The notes under the pieces were generated by a model. That model was not told where the DNA came from, searched no databases, and saw only the letters and a list, made by a program, of their open reading frames with translations. A stretch of DNA of 11,109 nucleotides from Vairimorpha apis BRL 01 (taxonomy: Eukaryota; Microsporidia; Nosematidae): assembly GCA_000447185.1 (NCBI GenBank), contig KE646834.1, positions 1 to 11,109 on the forward strand, given 5' to 3'. The translations under genes and the position numbers were made by a program. Below are positions 1 to 8,075 of the stretch, in pieces. The stretch's first letter is position 1, and each line of letters opens with the position of its first letter.

Positions 1-208
1 GTAAAAATCAAACATAAAACAATTTACGTTTATTAAAAAAATTTTAAACTTTATTAAAATTTAACATATATGTAGATTATAATAAATCTTGAACTTGTTT
101 ATAATATAATCATCAGATTGCTAAATATAATACTTAAAGAAAAAACCACAAGATATATAATTGTTCTTAATATGCTTAAATAGATAATACTTAACAATAA
201 TAATATTT
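1..208. other. AT-rich flank downstream of the LRR pseudogene
   Basis: No open frame, RNA gene or repeat is visible. This is the region 3' of the minus-strand LRR pseudogene. No AATAAA signal is seen close after its stop (it would read TTTATT on this strand); the nearest is near base 29-34, which is too common a word here to mean much. Confidence 0.5.
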
Positions 209-1207
209 TTAATCAATTTCAAGTCTATATCTCATTTTCCTTTTAAGTTCATCAATACCTGAAATAGGATTATCTCTTAAGTTAAGATAATCAAGTCTAC
301 TTAAAAAATTAAATAATTCAATAGGTATATTTTTTATATTATTACTTCTTAAATTTAATGCTTTTAATTTTCTACATTTAAAAAGATTTTCTGAAAAAAT
401 AGAAATTCTATTATATGATAAATCTAAATCTTCTAAATTTTCTAAATTGCCGATCAGATCAGGTATGTTTAATATTTGATTATGATCTAAATCTAAGTTT
501 TGTAATGATATAATTTTACAAATAAAATTAAAATTTGATATTAAATTATTAGATAAATATAAAGTTTTTAATTTTCTACATTCTGATAATTTTTCCGGCA
601 AAATTGATATTTTGTTACATGTTAATTTAATACTTTTTAAATTTTCTTAGTTATTAATATTACTTGGTATCTCTAAGATTTGATTAAATTCTAAATTCAA
701 ATTTTCTAATGATTTAATATTACAAATAGAATTAAAATTTGTTAAAAAATTATACGATAAAATTAAAATTTAATTTTTAAGTAGAAATGCTATTAGTAAT
801 ATTTGAATTTGATTAAATTTAAAACTTAAAGTTCTTAAATTAACTAATTCATTAATAAAATCAGGTAATCATTTAAGTTTATTATTATTAACATATAAAC
901 TTTCCAAATTTTGAAACTTTGTTAAAGATATAGGAATTATAGATATATAATTGAAATTTAAAATAAGATGTTTTGTGTTATATTGACAACATCCTTCAAA
1001 TATCTGACTTATTTTTTATTTTTTAATCTTTTAAAACATAAATCAAATGTTAATGATCCTTGATCGAAATCACAATTCTTACTTCCTTGAACAAGTATCA
1101 AATTATAATTTATAAAATCAAACATATTTAACATAAATGCTAACACAAGAATATTTTTACTACAACTTTTTATTATTAATGGGTAAGCAAGAAAATTCTA
1201 TTTTCAT
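209..1207 (-). pseudogene. Decayed leucine-rich-repeat protein gene (about 10 LRRs)
   Basis: Reading the minus strand from an ATG at 1207-1205 gives a short N-terminal region, then about ten LRRs of 22-24 residues to a TAA at 211-209. The repeats follow LxxLxLxxNxIxxIPxxIxNLxN. The best-preserved part (646-209) has clear units such as DLDLSYNRISIF and ALNLRSNNIKNIP but no ATG until near its end, so it is not a live gene alone. In-frame stops lie at 649-647 (TAA where the consensus has Leu), 772-770 (TAA, probably former Lys) and 871-869 (TGA, probably former Trp). Frame breaks are needed near 1015-1035 and near 1160-1175. LRR proteins bind other proteins; AT-rich microsporidia carry many LRR genes, often thought to be secreted, but the target here is unknown. 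The N-terminal 60 codons are cysteine-containing and weakly hydrophobic, with no clear signal peptide. The LRR identity is secure; the exact start is not. Confidence 0.85.
362..769 (-). repeat. Two tandem copies of a 204-bp, three-LRR unit
   Basis: The LRRs repeat at a higher order. A 68-codon block (769-566) and the next (565-362) match repeat by repeat: a 22-residue LRR with NFNxIC, a 23-residue LRR with NQILxIP and ENL, and a 23-residue LRR with NxISIxxExLxxCRKLK or a close variant. The nucleotide similarity is also plain: GGTAT near 666 and 462, and the stretch ACAAATA-AATTAAAATTTG, recur 204 bp apart. The array probably grew by duplicating three repeats at a time. The upstream copy carries the stop codons. 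Confidence 0.75.
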
Positions 1208-2415
1208 ATAATATGTTAAATAAAAATAGATATTCAACAAATTAGCAAATTTAAATTATTGTGAAATAAGTATTTCAATATTTTAATATTAAAAATGTTT
1301 ATAATTGTATGTTTCAAATTTTGACATGTTAAATAATGATATAATTGACAGATTTGTTGTAACAATTTAAATTATTTTTTAATTTATATTTTATAAATAA
1401 GTTAAATATAAAATAATTAAGTTCTACCAAATGTTAAATTTTTATTAAAAATATGTAACAATTTTATTTAAATTAAAAATATATATATTTTAATATCAAG
1501 TTTTTTAAAAATAATTAAAAGTGTTAAATTATGATAGTTAAAATTTTTGACAGGTAACTTTATTTTGCATATGTAAACTTAATGTTTTTATAATTTTTAA
1601 TAAATACTAAAATTTGTTGCAAGAAGTAGATTTCAAATTTTTTTTTTAAATAACTTACAAATAAACAATTGAAATGTTGAATTTCTTATGTATTTAAAGA
1701 AATTGTTTTTTATTTAATAAAAATTTTCAAATTATATATATGTTTTTTTAATTGTTTAAAGAAAATATTAGTTTAAGATTTTTTTTTATAATTAAATGTG
1801 CTAATTTTTTTTAAACTTAAAATTAATTATTTAATTAACGTCAAAATAATATTTAGTTAAAATAAATGCGAAAAAAATTAATTTGAATTTGAATATTTAT
1901 ATGTCAATAATTTAGACTTTTATAAAAAAAGACGAAACTTATATTAAAGTACAAAACAAGATAATATTTGTTTATAAGTTAAAAGTATAAACATTTATTT
2001 AAATTTAAAAATATGCTACAATTTGTAACAAAAATATATTTATACAGTTTGATTACAAATAAATTGATAATTTTTATATTTCTTAATTTCTGTGCATAAA
2101 CCATAATTATATTGAAAAAATAATGTTTTTAAATTAAATGTAATGTTAATATATAATTTAAAAAAATCGATTTAACTTTTACGACTATAAAAATTATAAA
2201 ACAAATATATTATTTTTATTCAATTTAAAATCTATATCAATATGTTTTCTCTAATCTTTTATTTATAACTTTTAATAGAATATTTAAATCAAATATTTTA
2301 ACTTACAAAAAGTTTTCAAAATACACACAAATTTATAATTGTATATATGATTGATAAAATAAATCTTATATGATATTTAAAACAAAAATCAATTTATTAA
2401 AAAAATATTTAATTT
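1208..2415. other. AT-rich intergenic spacer, no gene seen
   Basis: About 1.2 kb made almost wholly of A and T runs, with stops dense in all six frames. I see no tRNA-like GC-rich arm, no tandem array and no recognisable coding remnant. It separates the divergently oriented LRR pseudogene from the retroelement, and could hold the 5' flank of both. Confidence 0.6.
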
Positions 2416-2471
2416 CGAGATTTTTTAATCATAATGTAAATTTTATCTGTAAATAACATTTACAAATCTCG
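2416..2471. repeat. Imperfect inverted repeat at the 5' edge of the retroelement
   Basis: CGAGATTT at 2416-2423 is complementary to AAATCTCG at 2464-2471. Inside it, TGTAAAT at 2435-2441 pairs with ATTTACA at 2458-2464. The arms flank a loop with an asymmetric bulge. The feature lies just where base composition changes from AT-rich spacer to the more GC-rich element, so it may mark or be part of the element's 5' end. Short AT-rich inverted repeats arise easily by chance. Confidence 0.35.
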
Positions 2472-2495
2472 TTAATGGGGTAAAAAAAGAAAAGT

Positions 2496-3434
2496 TAAGA
2501 GCTGAAATTACTAAATACAAAATCAACTAAATCAGTTCGTAATTCAAAATGGTTAAAGGGGAAAAATGTCCATTATAGTTCTAAAATTAACAATTTCTTG
2601 ATCTCTATGGATGATATTCTTATAGATGTGCAGGCTTCTGTAAAAGATTGACCAGGAGAGGGTTTAGGGCCATTCTAAGCAGATGGAAACAGATGCATAG
2701 AAAATACAGGCAGAGATTAAAAATATTATTATGATGATTTTAGACGAAAATATTCTAAACTTTGTTTAGAACAAATAGCTAAAAGGACTTTTTTGTCTGC
2801 ATCAGGGTAAACTATTGACATAAGAAGGTTCAAAGTAGAAGACGGCAGAAAACGAGTTAAATCGTAAGAAGGCGTTTTTTCACTACCTCCTTTCAAAAAT
2901 CTGACTTAAAATTTAAAGTAAAAAACAAAGTTCATGAACACATGGAAGGAACTTTATAAAATGTCAATTACAGGTGTTAACTTTACCAAAAAGATAGATC
3001 CTGAGAAGATTTAGATGTTAAACAAAGCAATTAAAGATTTTTAAAAAACTTATTCCATGAAAGATATGACGGATGCTGCTAGAATTTTGCAGGCCGTACA
3101 GCTATCATACAAAAGTCTGACAGTGAAACAGGCACTAAAAAGTGTATGGCAAGAGTGTATATATAAAAAGATAATCAATCTTAACGCCAGAGTAGCCTTA
3201 TGTCTAAATTAAAAACGTTTGCGCTTCTGTAAAATGGAAAGATCTTAAAGATGCGAAAAGGATTATAAAATCATATAGTCTTATGTTGGATGTTTTAATA
3301 GATCTCTAAAAGTAATTTCCAACTTTTCTGACAGATCAATTGTTAACGGTGATAAGATTAACAAGTATGAGAAATGAAAACTTTACAGAAGGGAAAATGC
3401 AAAATTTGAACTTTATCGGAGAAAATTTTTCAAA
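2496..3434 (+). pseudogene. Retroelement ORF, N-terminal part (broken)
   Basis: Frame 0 from about 2541 to 3434 reads as a basic, protein-like sequence (for example SKWLKGKNVHYSS, DAARILQAVQLSYKSLTVKQ and RRENAKFELYRRKFF) interrupted by stops at 2649, 2676, 2718, 2808, 2865, 2907, 2919, 3012, 3042, 3210, 3246, 3276 and 3375. Bases 2496-2540 look coding in another frame (KKEKLRAEITKYK). In R2-clade proteins this region holds nucleic-acid-binding motifs and the segment before the RT. The window segment ending in KFELYRRKFF resembles that pre-RT segment. No zinc finger or Myb motif could be made out, so it may be eroded or 5' truncated. Eleven of the thirteen stops are TAA or TAG, many where Gln would fit. 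Confidence 0.65.
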
Positions 3435-4248
3435 TAAAACAGCTGAACCTCATAGGATTTTCAATTTATTTTTAAAGAAGATTTATTCAATCCATAAAGA
3501 TTTGTACACTATTATTAAAGACATATTTTATATGATAAACAACTAGTGAAATTGTTTTTTAAAGGTATCACACACTTTGATCTCGAAGGGAATCCTACAG
3601 TCTGGCAAATATTTTAGACCTGTAACTTGCATATCTAATTTGTATAGGTTAACAACTAAATGTGTAACTGCAATGATGCAGCTTATGGTTGAAGAAAGAG
3701 GTTATATCTCGGATGACTAAATAAAAACGGTAAATAGAGTCTTATTATTAAGGAACAGATGTTGTTAATATTATGTTAAATAAAGCCAATAGAAGTTGTT
3801 TGAAAACTGTATGATTGATGTTACGAAAGCGTTTGACTTAGTAATTTACACATTCTTACATAAATGCATAGACGATTAAAATTACCAAATTGGGTTGTGA
3901 AATTTTTGAAGCTAATTACTTCTAAATGGAACCTAGATATCATATCTAATAACGTTACAATTACTAGAAAACAAGTTCAAAGGGGAATCTTTCAAGGCGA
4001 CAATTTTTTTCATTTGCTATTTGTTCTATGCATGGATCCACTCAGTAAAAGGCTCAACAGTGTTTACCCAAAGATCGAAGTTGAACTTGAAGATGTTATT
4101 ACGCCTGTAACCATCTTTTTTTCAATAATGATCTAAAGCTGTTTTTCAAGTGTGAAGAGGTCTTAAAATCAATGGTTAACGAAACAAAAGAATTTTTTGA
4201 ATCTGTTGGACTCGAAATAAATGTAGGTAAATCTGCTTCCATTCAGTA
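3432..4248 (+). pseudogene. Retroelement ORF, R2-type reverse transcriptase domain (broken)
   Basis: The domain reads across several frames. Frame 1 (3432-3765) holds the pre-RT segment and the RT entry motif, KYFRPVTCISNLYRLTTKC at 3607-3663, with stops at 3544-3549 and 3718. Frame 0 then gives KEQMLL near 3750, frame 2 NIMLNKANRSCLKT (3767-3808), and frame 1 motif A, IDVTKAFD, at 3814-3837, with its catalytic Asp kept. Frame 0 (3870-4136) gives LKLPNWVVKFLK, motif B as RGIFQGDNFFHLLF (family form RGILQGDSLSPLLF), then CMDPLSKRLN. Frame 2 from 4121 gives motif C as FNNDLKLFF: the first Asp of the catalytic pair is Asn. This is the enzyme that copied the element RNA into DNA; it cannot function here. 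Confidence 0.88.
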
Positions 4249-5098
4249 ATTTGTGAAGATGATGCTAAGCTTTTAGCATCACATGAAGGATACAAGTATC
4301 TTGGTATCACAGAAAGCAGGATTGGCAAAAATATGAACGATACTGTTAATAAAGTAGTAAAATCCATTGAGTCACGCGTCGAATCTCTATATAAGACTAA
4401 TTTAAATGCAAAAAATTTGATACGAGCAGTGAACGAATTCGCGATCTCTCAAATTAATTGATTTGTTGGAATTGTCGAAATAGAACCAGACCAGTTTAAA
4501 AAAATCGATGATGGTATCCGTTGTCTCCTCATCAAGTATCATATTCATCAACAGCCTGCATCCAAAGAGAGGTTGTACTTGCCAAGGAAAGAACTCGGAA
4601 GAGTACTTAATAGTGTCGAGTTTAAGAGTGAATGTATGCTCCTCCAACTCAAAAACACTTTGAAATCCAACCAAGAAATTTTCCTCAAAAGAAAAGTTAT
4701 TATATTAATTGAAAATAATGGAAATACTCATCTCTCAAAAATAGATAGCTTTAGGAGGTGCAAGTACAATCTCCAAAATGAAATTAATCTCAAATCTCTC
4801 GAGGAAGCCCAAAAATTTTCCTTTACAGTAAAATATCAAAAAAAATAAATCATTTAAACTATTCAGGATAAGAACAAACCCTTTTAATATATATCAAGGA
4901 ATCTTCAACTTAGCTTAACATGGAAACATAAAACTAGAGAGGAAAGTGCACTTTGCGCACTTCAAGACAGGAATATATTTTTAGAAAAAGGTCTTAAATG
5001 TCCTCATTGTAGGGACAAATACAAGTTTGTAGACCATATGGCTACACAGTGTGACAGAATGTTGTCACACGGCTACATGAGTTGACACAATAAAGTTA
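4246..5098 (+). pseudogene. Retroelement ORF, RT thumb, linker and zinc-knuckle region (broken)
   Basis: This is the longest surviving stretch in one frame (frame 1). It begins with EDDAKLLASHEGYKYLGI, the typical segment after motif C, where YKYLGI is a conserved thumb-side motif. It continues through YLPRKELGR at 4576-4602, conserved in R2-like proteins, then a variable linker, then LTWKHKTREESALCALQDRN, which precedes the zinc knuckle in this family. Stops are TGA 4459, TAA 4846, TAA 4855, a TAA near 4891 and TGA 5083. The last lies in S-stop-HNKV just after the knuckle, where the family normally has RHN, so CGA probably became TGA. Apparent minus-strand frames over this stretch are shadows of it. 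Confidence 0.82.
4999..5052 (+). other. CCHC zinc knuckle of the retroelement protein
   Basis: CPHCRDKYKFVDHMATQC has the spacing C-x2-C-x8-H-x4-C and sits between the RT and the endonuclease, exactly where R2-clade proteins carry their gag-like knuckle thought to help bind nucleic acid. All four metal ligands are intact although the surrounding frame is dead. It is followed by DRMLSHGYM, also typical of the family. Confidence 0.85.
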
Positions 5099-5101
5099 TA
5101 A

Positions 5102-5434
5102 GTGTATACATCTTCACCTTTGCCTAAATTATTGCTAAGTTTATTCAAAAAGATTAAAAATCATTCCTTATATGAGTTTATTTCAAATAAACGTGTAAAA
5201 ATTAGAGTAGATACTAGGATACCTACCGGTATCAAAGTTAAATATAATAAACCTGACGTTTTCATTTTAGATAAAATAAAAAAGGGATTTTAATTGTTAA
5301 AATAGGAAAAACCAGTTTCGATAACTTGCGAGCTGTTGAAACGAAAAAAGCATAAATATGATCTGCTTGCTAACCATTGTGGCGCATTGCATGGGTACAA
5401 AACAAAGATAATACCATATGTTATGACATGGGAG
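5102..5434 (+). pseudogene. Retroelement ORF, restriction-like endonuclease domain (broken)
   Basis: Frame 2 from 5102 gives KKIKNHSLYEF, then IRVDTRIPTGIKVKYN, then KPD at 5249-5257, the first part of the PD-(D/E)XK active site. The frame stops at 5291, but frame 1 from 5287 continues with ILIVKIGKTSFDNLRAVET. Frame 2 from 5351 then gives HKYDLLANHCGALHGYKTK and IIPYVMTWE before TGA at 5435. In the family the second catalytic acid sits in a LIEVG-like motif; here that place is Lys (IVKIG), a GAA-to-AAA type change. The later HKYDLL keeps the conserved Lys-Tyr. The domain nicks the target site in active R2-type elements. Two frameshifts and the lost acid make this copy inactive. Confidence 0.85.
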
Positions 5435-5690
5435 TGAATAATAATAATTTTTCACAAACAATAAAGGAATGCGTTAAATATAGACAGCAAACAAAGACAT
5501 TAGTTTAAGCTTAAAAGCTTAAATGACTCTTTAAAAACTTTTATGTAAGCCTGTTGTATCGAACACATTACGGAAGATGAAAATGTTGTTGAAATTAAAG
5601 AAAATTTGGAATTACATACATGCGAAAGTCGTCCTATATCTATCTGTGGTAATAAAAAAATTATTATAATAACACTACACCCTAATAAAT
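5435..5690 (+). pseudogene. C-terminal tail and 3' end of the retroelement
   Basis: After the endonuclease, coding-like sequence persists in pieces: NNNNFSQTIKECVKYRQQTK from about 5437, then a frame giving IEHITEDENVVEIKENLEL and CESRPIS, ending near 5650. G+C then falls back to the background and poly-A/T sequence begins. I cannot name a motif here. The 3' boundary is placed by composition only; no tail repeat or target-site duplication matches the 5' side. Confidence 0.55.
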
Positions 5691-6050
5691 ATATTTATAT
5701 AAATTTATATAAAGTTCAAGATTGTTTAAATAATTTATATTAAATTTAATTAAAAGTTTTATTATATTTTTTATTATCAAAATATCTATAAAAATTTACA
5801 ATATAAAGTTTTAAACCAAAAAAAATGGTAAAATTTTAAAATAAATATCAATTATGTAATTAAAATTTAATTTATATAAAATTTAAAATTAGTTATAATA
5901 TTTATTTACAATAAAACAAATGGTTATGTCTTTTTAATATTAATAAAGTATGTGTGAATTTTTATTTTCTAATATTATATTCTATTTGAAATTTTAAATT
6001 ATTCTAAATATTAAAAATAAAATTTATATCAAAAAAATAAATTTACAACC
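5691..6050. other. AT-rich spacer upstream of the 6051 gene
   Basis: Low-complexity A/T sequence with no open frame. It must hold any promoter of the plus-strand gene starting at 6051, but TATA-like words occur throughout and cannot be singled out. The start context is ACAACCATG, with a short CC just before the ATG; microsporidian genes often have a C-rich motif close upstream of the start, but this one is minimal. Confidence 0.45.
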
Positions 6051-6320
6051 ATGTTTTCATATTTATTTTGTTATAAGTTTTGGATGTATTTTATATTTTT
6101 TATAGCAATGATTTTCATCATATTCAATTACTTTTTTATATTTACAAAAAAATCAAAAGTTGTATCTGAATCAATCACAAAAATGTATGATAATTATGAA
6201 AATCTTTCACAAATGTATAAAGAGTGTTTTAATGAAGAAAAAGATATCTGTATTAAAAGTGATTTATCTAAACTAGATCTATTTAAAATATCACATGAAA
6301 TAGATTTAAAAACAAAATAA
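6051..6320 (+). CDS. Orphan membrane-anchored protein, N-terminal frame (split gene)
   Basis: This 89-codon frame starts at the ATG in ACAACCATG. Residues 1-31 are strongly hydrophobic (YFIFFIAMIFIIFNYFF), with a Lys pair right after, fitting a signal anchor that leaves the rest on the far side of the membrane; no clear cleavage site is seen. Residues 35-89 are charged and probably helical, with two cysteines (C57, C66). The frame ends in TAA at 6318-6320, and the next frame's ATG overlaps this stop as TAATG. One extra A in the AAAA run at 6314-6317 would fuse both frames into one protein of about 231 residues. I recognise no domain and infer a lineage-specific secreted or membrane protein. 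Confidence 0.7.
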   Translation: MFSYLFCYKFWMYFIFFIAMIFIIFNYFFIFTKKSKVVSESITKMYDNYENLSQMYKECFNEEKDICIKSDLSKLDLFKISHEIDLKTK

Positions 6321-6745
6321 TGTATGATGAACTTAAGAGTACTGGTTTTATTGATATTATTGAAACTTGGCCTAAATCTTTCCATGATAAACAACATAAA
6401 GAAGCATATAAAAATTTGTTTTTTAAATGCAAAACTATAAAAATATTAAAAAAATATTTTAGTATAATTAAAAAATATTATAATCATCATGAAAATTATT
6501 TATCACATCTTAGAAAAGATAGATTGAATTTAAATAATCATACTAACATAGATTTAATTATGTTTTTACTTAAAAGTAACAAACCGACCGCGATTTTACT
6601 GATAAGTATATTAGATATTTTGGAAAATGTAAATGATTATACATTTGAAGCTGAAAGAAATTGTATAATCAATTCTGCAGATTCAATATATCGTAACATT
6701 GATAATATTTTAGCATCTGCTAATAATTTAACAAAATATAAATAA
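6320..6745 (+). CDS. Orphan protein, C-terminal frame of the split 6051-6745 gene
   Basis: This is a 141-codon open frame, improbable by chance at this AT content. The protein is Lys/Asn-rich and likely alpha-helical (for example IKILKKYFSIIKKYY and PTAILLISILDILENVNDY), with one Cys near each end and no recognised domain. It lacks its own signal segment and begins in the -1 frame relative to 6051-6320, directly at that frame's stop. The simplest reading is that it is the body of the same gene, displaced by a one-base loss in an A run. Alternatives are two overlapping genes with stop-restart translation, or a gene in early decay. It ends in TAA, with AATAAA at 6741-6746 overlapping the stop. 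Confidence 0.7.
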   Translation: MYDELKSTGFIDIIETWPKSFHDKQHKEAYKNLFFKCKTIKILKKYFSIIKKYYNHHENYLSHLRKDRLNLNNHTNIDLIMFLLKSNKPTAILLISILDILENVNDYTFEAERNCIINSADSIYRNIDNILASANNLTKYK

Positions 6746-6758
6746 ATTCTAAAATAAA
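6741..6758 (+). terminator. Possible polyadenylation signals AATAAA (two)
   Basis: AATAAA occurs at 6741-6746, overlapping the TAA stop, and again at 6753-6758. Compact microsporidian genes often place this signal at or over the stop codon. The word is frequent in such AT-rich DNA, so position is the only support. Confidence 0.35.
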
Positions 6759-6857
6759 TGATTATAATTTATAAGTAACAAATTGTACTTGTATTAAAAA
6801 TTATTTTATTTTTAATCAGATATTAATAAATAAAATTCAATATAGATAATAATTAAA

Positions 6858-7265
6858 ATGATTTTAGCATTCAGATGTTCAAACATTACAAATATTGTTT
6901 TAAATTATTATAAAAAAATTTTAATAGGTATTAAAATTGTTTTTTAAAAACAAATATAACATTTTATAATAATATATGACTTATTTTTTGTTTAATTCTT
7001 GTACTAAATCGTTTTTTATAAAAAATTGAAAATCATTAAATTTTTAGGTTATCTTTAAGAAATGAAGAAAAAACTGTTGATAGATGACAAATTAATCTTA
7101 ATTTATCTTTTGTAGAACATTTACTTATAACAACAATTATTTCTTTTATCAATACTACAAATGTTGATATTCTAAAATCAGAAATTTTTATTAGTGTCTA
7201 AAGAGTTCTAGGGATTAAAAACTTTAAATTTGATTTTAAAAGATTATATATATTTATCTTTCTAT
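6858..7265 (+). pseudogene. Possible remnant of a decayed gene
   Basis: An ATG at 6858 opens a 29-codon frame beginning MILAFRCSNITNIVLNYY, and another ATG at 6976 begins MTYFLFNSCTKSFF. From 7049 to 7264 one frame reads 72 codons with only two stops (TGA 7085, TAA 7199), including FVEHLLITTIISFINT and VLGIKNFKFDFKRLYIF. G+C is a little higher than in the surroundings. The pieces are in different frames and match nothing I recognise. It could be an old copy of an orphan gene like its neighbours, or chance. Confidence 0.3.
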
Positions 7266-7739
7266 AAATTGACTTTTTAAACTCTAGATTTATAAAAAAT
7301 TAATAAAAAATAAAATAACAGAAAAAATACTAAATAAATACATAGTCTAAAATTTTTGTTTAAAATAATTTTTTTACATTTTCTTAAAGTATCTAAAAAA
7401 TATGATATATATAGTAAAATATTTGTATAATACATTTGACATTTGAAAATCTATAGAAAAAAATTAAAGCATAAAATAATTAATATATAAAATGCAAAGT
7501 TTAAATTTAAAATTTATATATTTAATAAAATATAGTTAATGTTCTCATTAAAGACATTATAATTGACCAAAAATTTGTTTCTTTTATTTATTAAACATTG
7601 TATTATATTAATATAATAAAATTTAATTTATAAGATAATCAACATTAAATTTAAAAATTACAGCAAAAATAAATATGTTTTATATGCAATATTTTTTTTC
7701 ATACAAAAACTTAATTAATTGTATTTATTTATCTTGATT

Positions 7740-8075
7740 AATTTGAAAAAAATTGAACCTAATTTCAATTTTAATTCGAAAGACTTGCCTCCTTTTTGTA
7801 AAATAGATTTTATCTTGATCACTTAAATAAACTATGTTAAGCTAACATTTTTAAAAAAAATAATTTTATAAATTTGCAATAAATCAGATAAATGATTTAA
7901 ATGTGATATTTGTATAAATATTGAACATAAAAATTTTAATTACTCTAAATCATTTTTTGTATATGAAATTTTTACAAAAGATTTACAGAATTTGCATAAT
8001 ATATGAAAAAAATAGTAATATTACTTTTAATCATCTTTATTCAAATGAAGATCAGAAAATATTTTTTATATAGTT
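7740..8075 (+). pseudogene. Faint coding ghost with a CxxC motif
   Basis: Frame pieces near 7750-7812 (IEPNFNFNSKDLPPFCKIDF), 7896-8003 (FKCDICINIEHKNFNYSK, then SFFVYEIFTKDLQNLHNI) and just after it (NSNITFNHLYSNEDQKIFF) look more protein-like than the desert around them. Cys-x2-Cys and a nearby His hint at a zinc-binding protein. Stops and frame changes separate the pieces, and open runs of this length are expected now and then by chance, so this is weak. Confidence 0.22.

Larger units (their letters stand above)
2470..5690 (+). mobile_element. Dead R2-like (RLE-type) non-LTR retrotransposon, near full length
   Basis: One degenerate reading direction runs through about 3.2 kb and shows, in order: a basic N-terminal region, an R2-type reverse transcriptase, thumb and linker, a CCHC zinc knuckle and a C-terminal restriction-like endonuclease. 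That order is diagnostic of R2-clade single-ORF elements, in which the protein nicks target DNA with the RLE and primes reverse transcription of its own RNA on the nick. No LTR, tRNA primer site, integrase or protease is seen. About ten frameshifts and more than twenty in-frame stops rule out activity. The ends are set by the G+C change and by how far protein-like sequence extends. No target-site duplication or poly(A) tail could be identified, and the flanks do not look like rDNA. Element type is secure; ends may be off by 100 bases. Confidence 0.88.

Noticed and set aside
209..601. A live 130-codon LRR gene
   Set aside because: It would have to start at TTG; there is no ATG until near the end, and LRR coding sequence continues upstream through stops, so it is the tail of a pseudogene.
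3340..3546. A stand-alone 68-codon plus-strand gene
   Set aside because: Its first half is out of frame with the retroelement protein and its second half (from about 3432) is the pre-RT segment; it is a piece of the dead element.
2541..3720. A variant genetic code with TAA and TAG read as Gln
   Set aside because: Several element stops fit Gln, but other breaks are TGA at Arg or Trp and there are many frameshifts. In the LRR gene TAA replaces Leu and Lys, and the intact frames end normally at TAA. Decay explains it better.
4176..4674. Two minus-strand open frames (4176-4367 and 4402-4674)
   Set aside because: They lie antisense to the clear RT thumb and YLPRKELGR region of the retroelement and show no motif of their own; they are shadows.
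2400..5750. 28S rDNA flanks or a target-site duplication for the R2-like element
   Set aside because: I looked on both sides for rRNA-like GC-rich sequence or matching direct repeats and found none that stand out from the AT background.
6194..6397. Minus-strand open frame antisense to the 6051-6745 gene
   Set aside because: It overlaps the plus-strand gene, has no independent support and spans the frame junction by chance.
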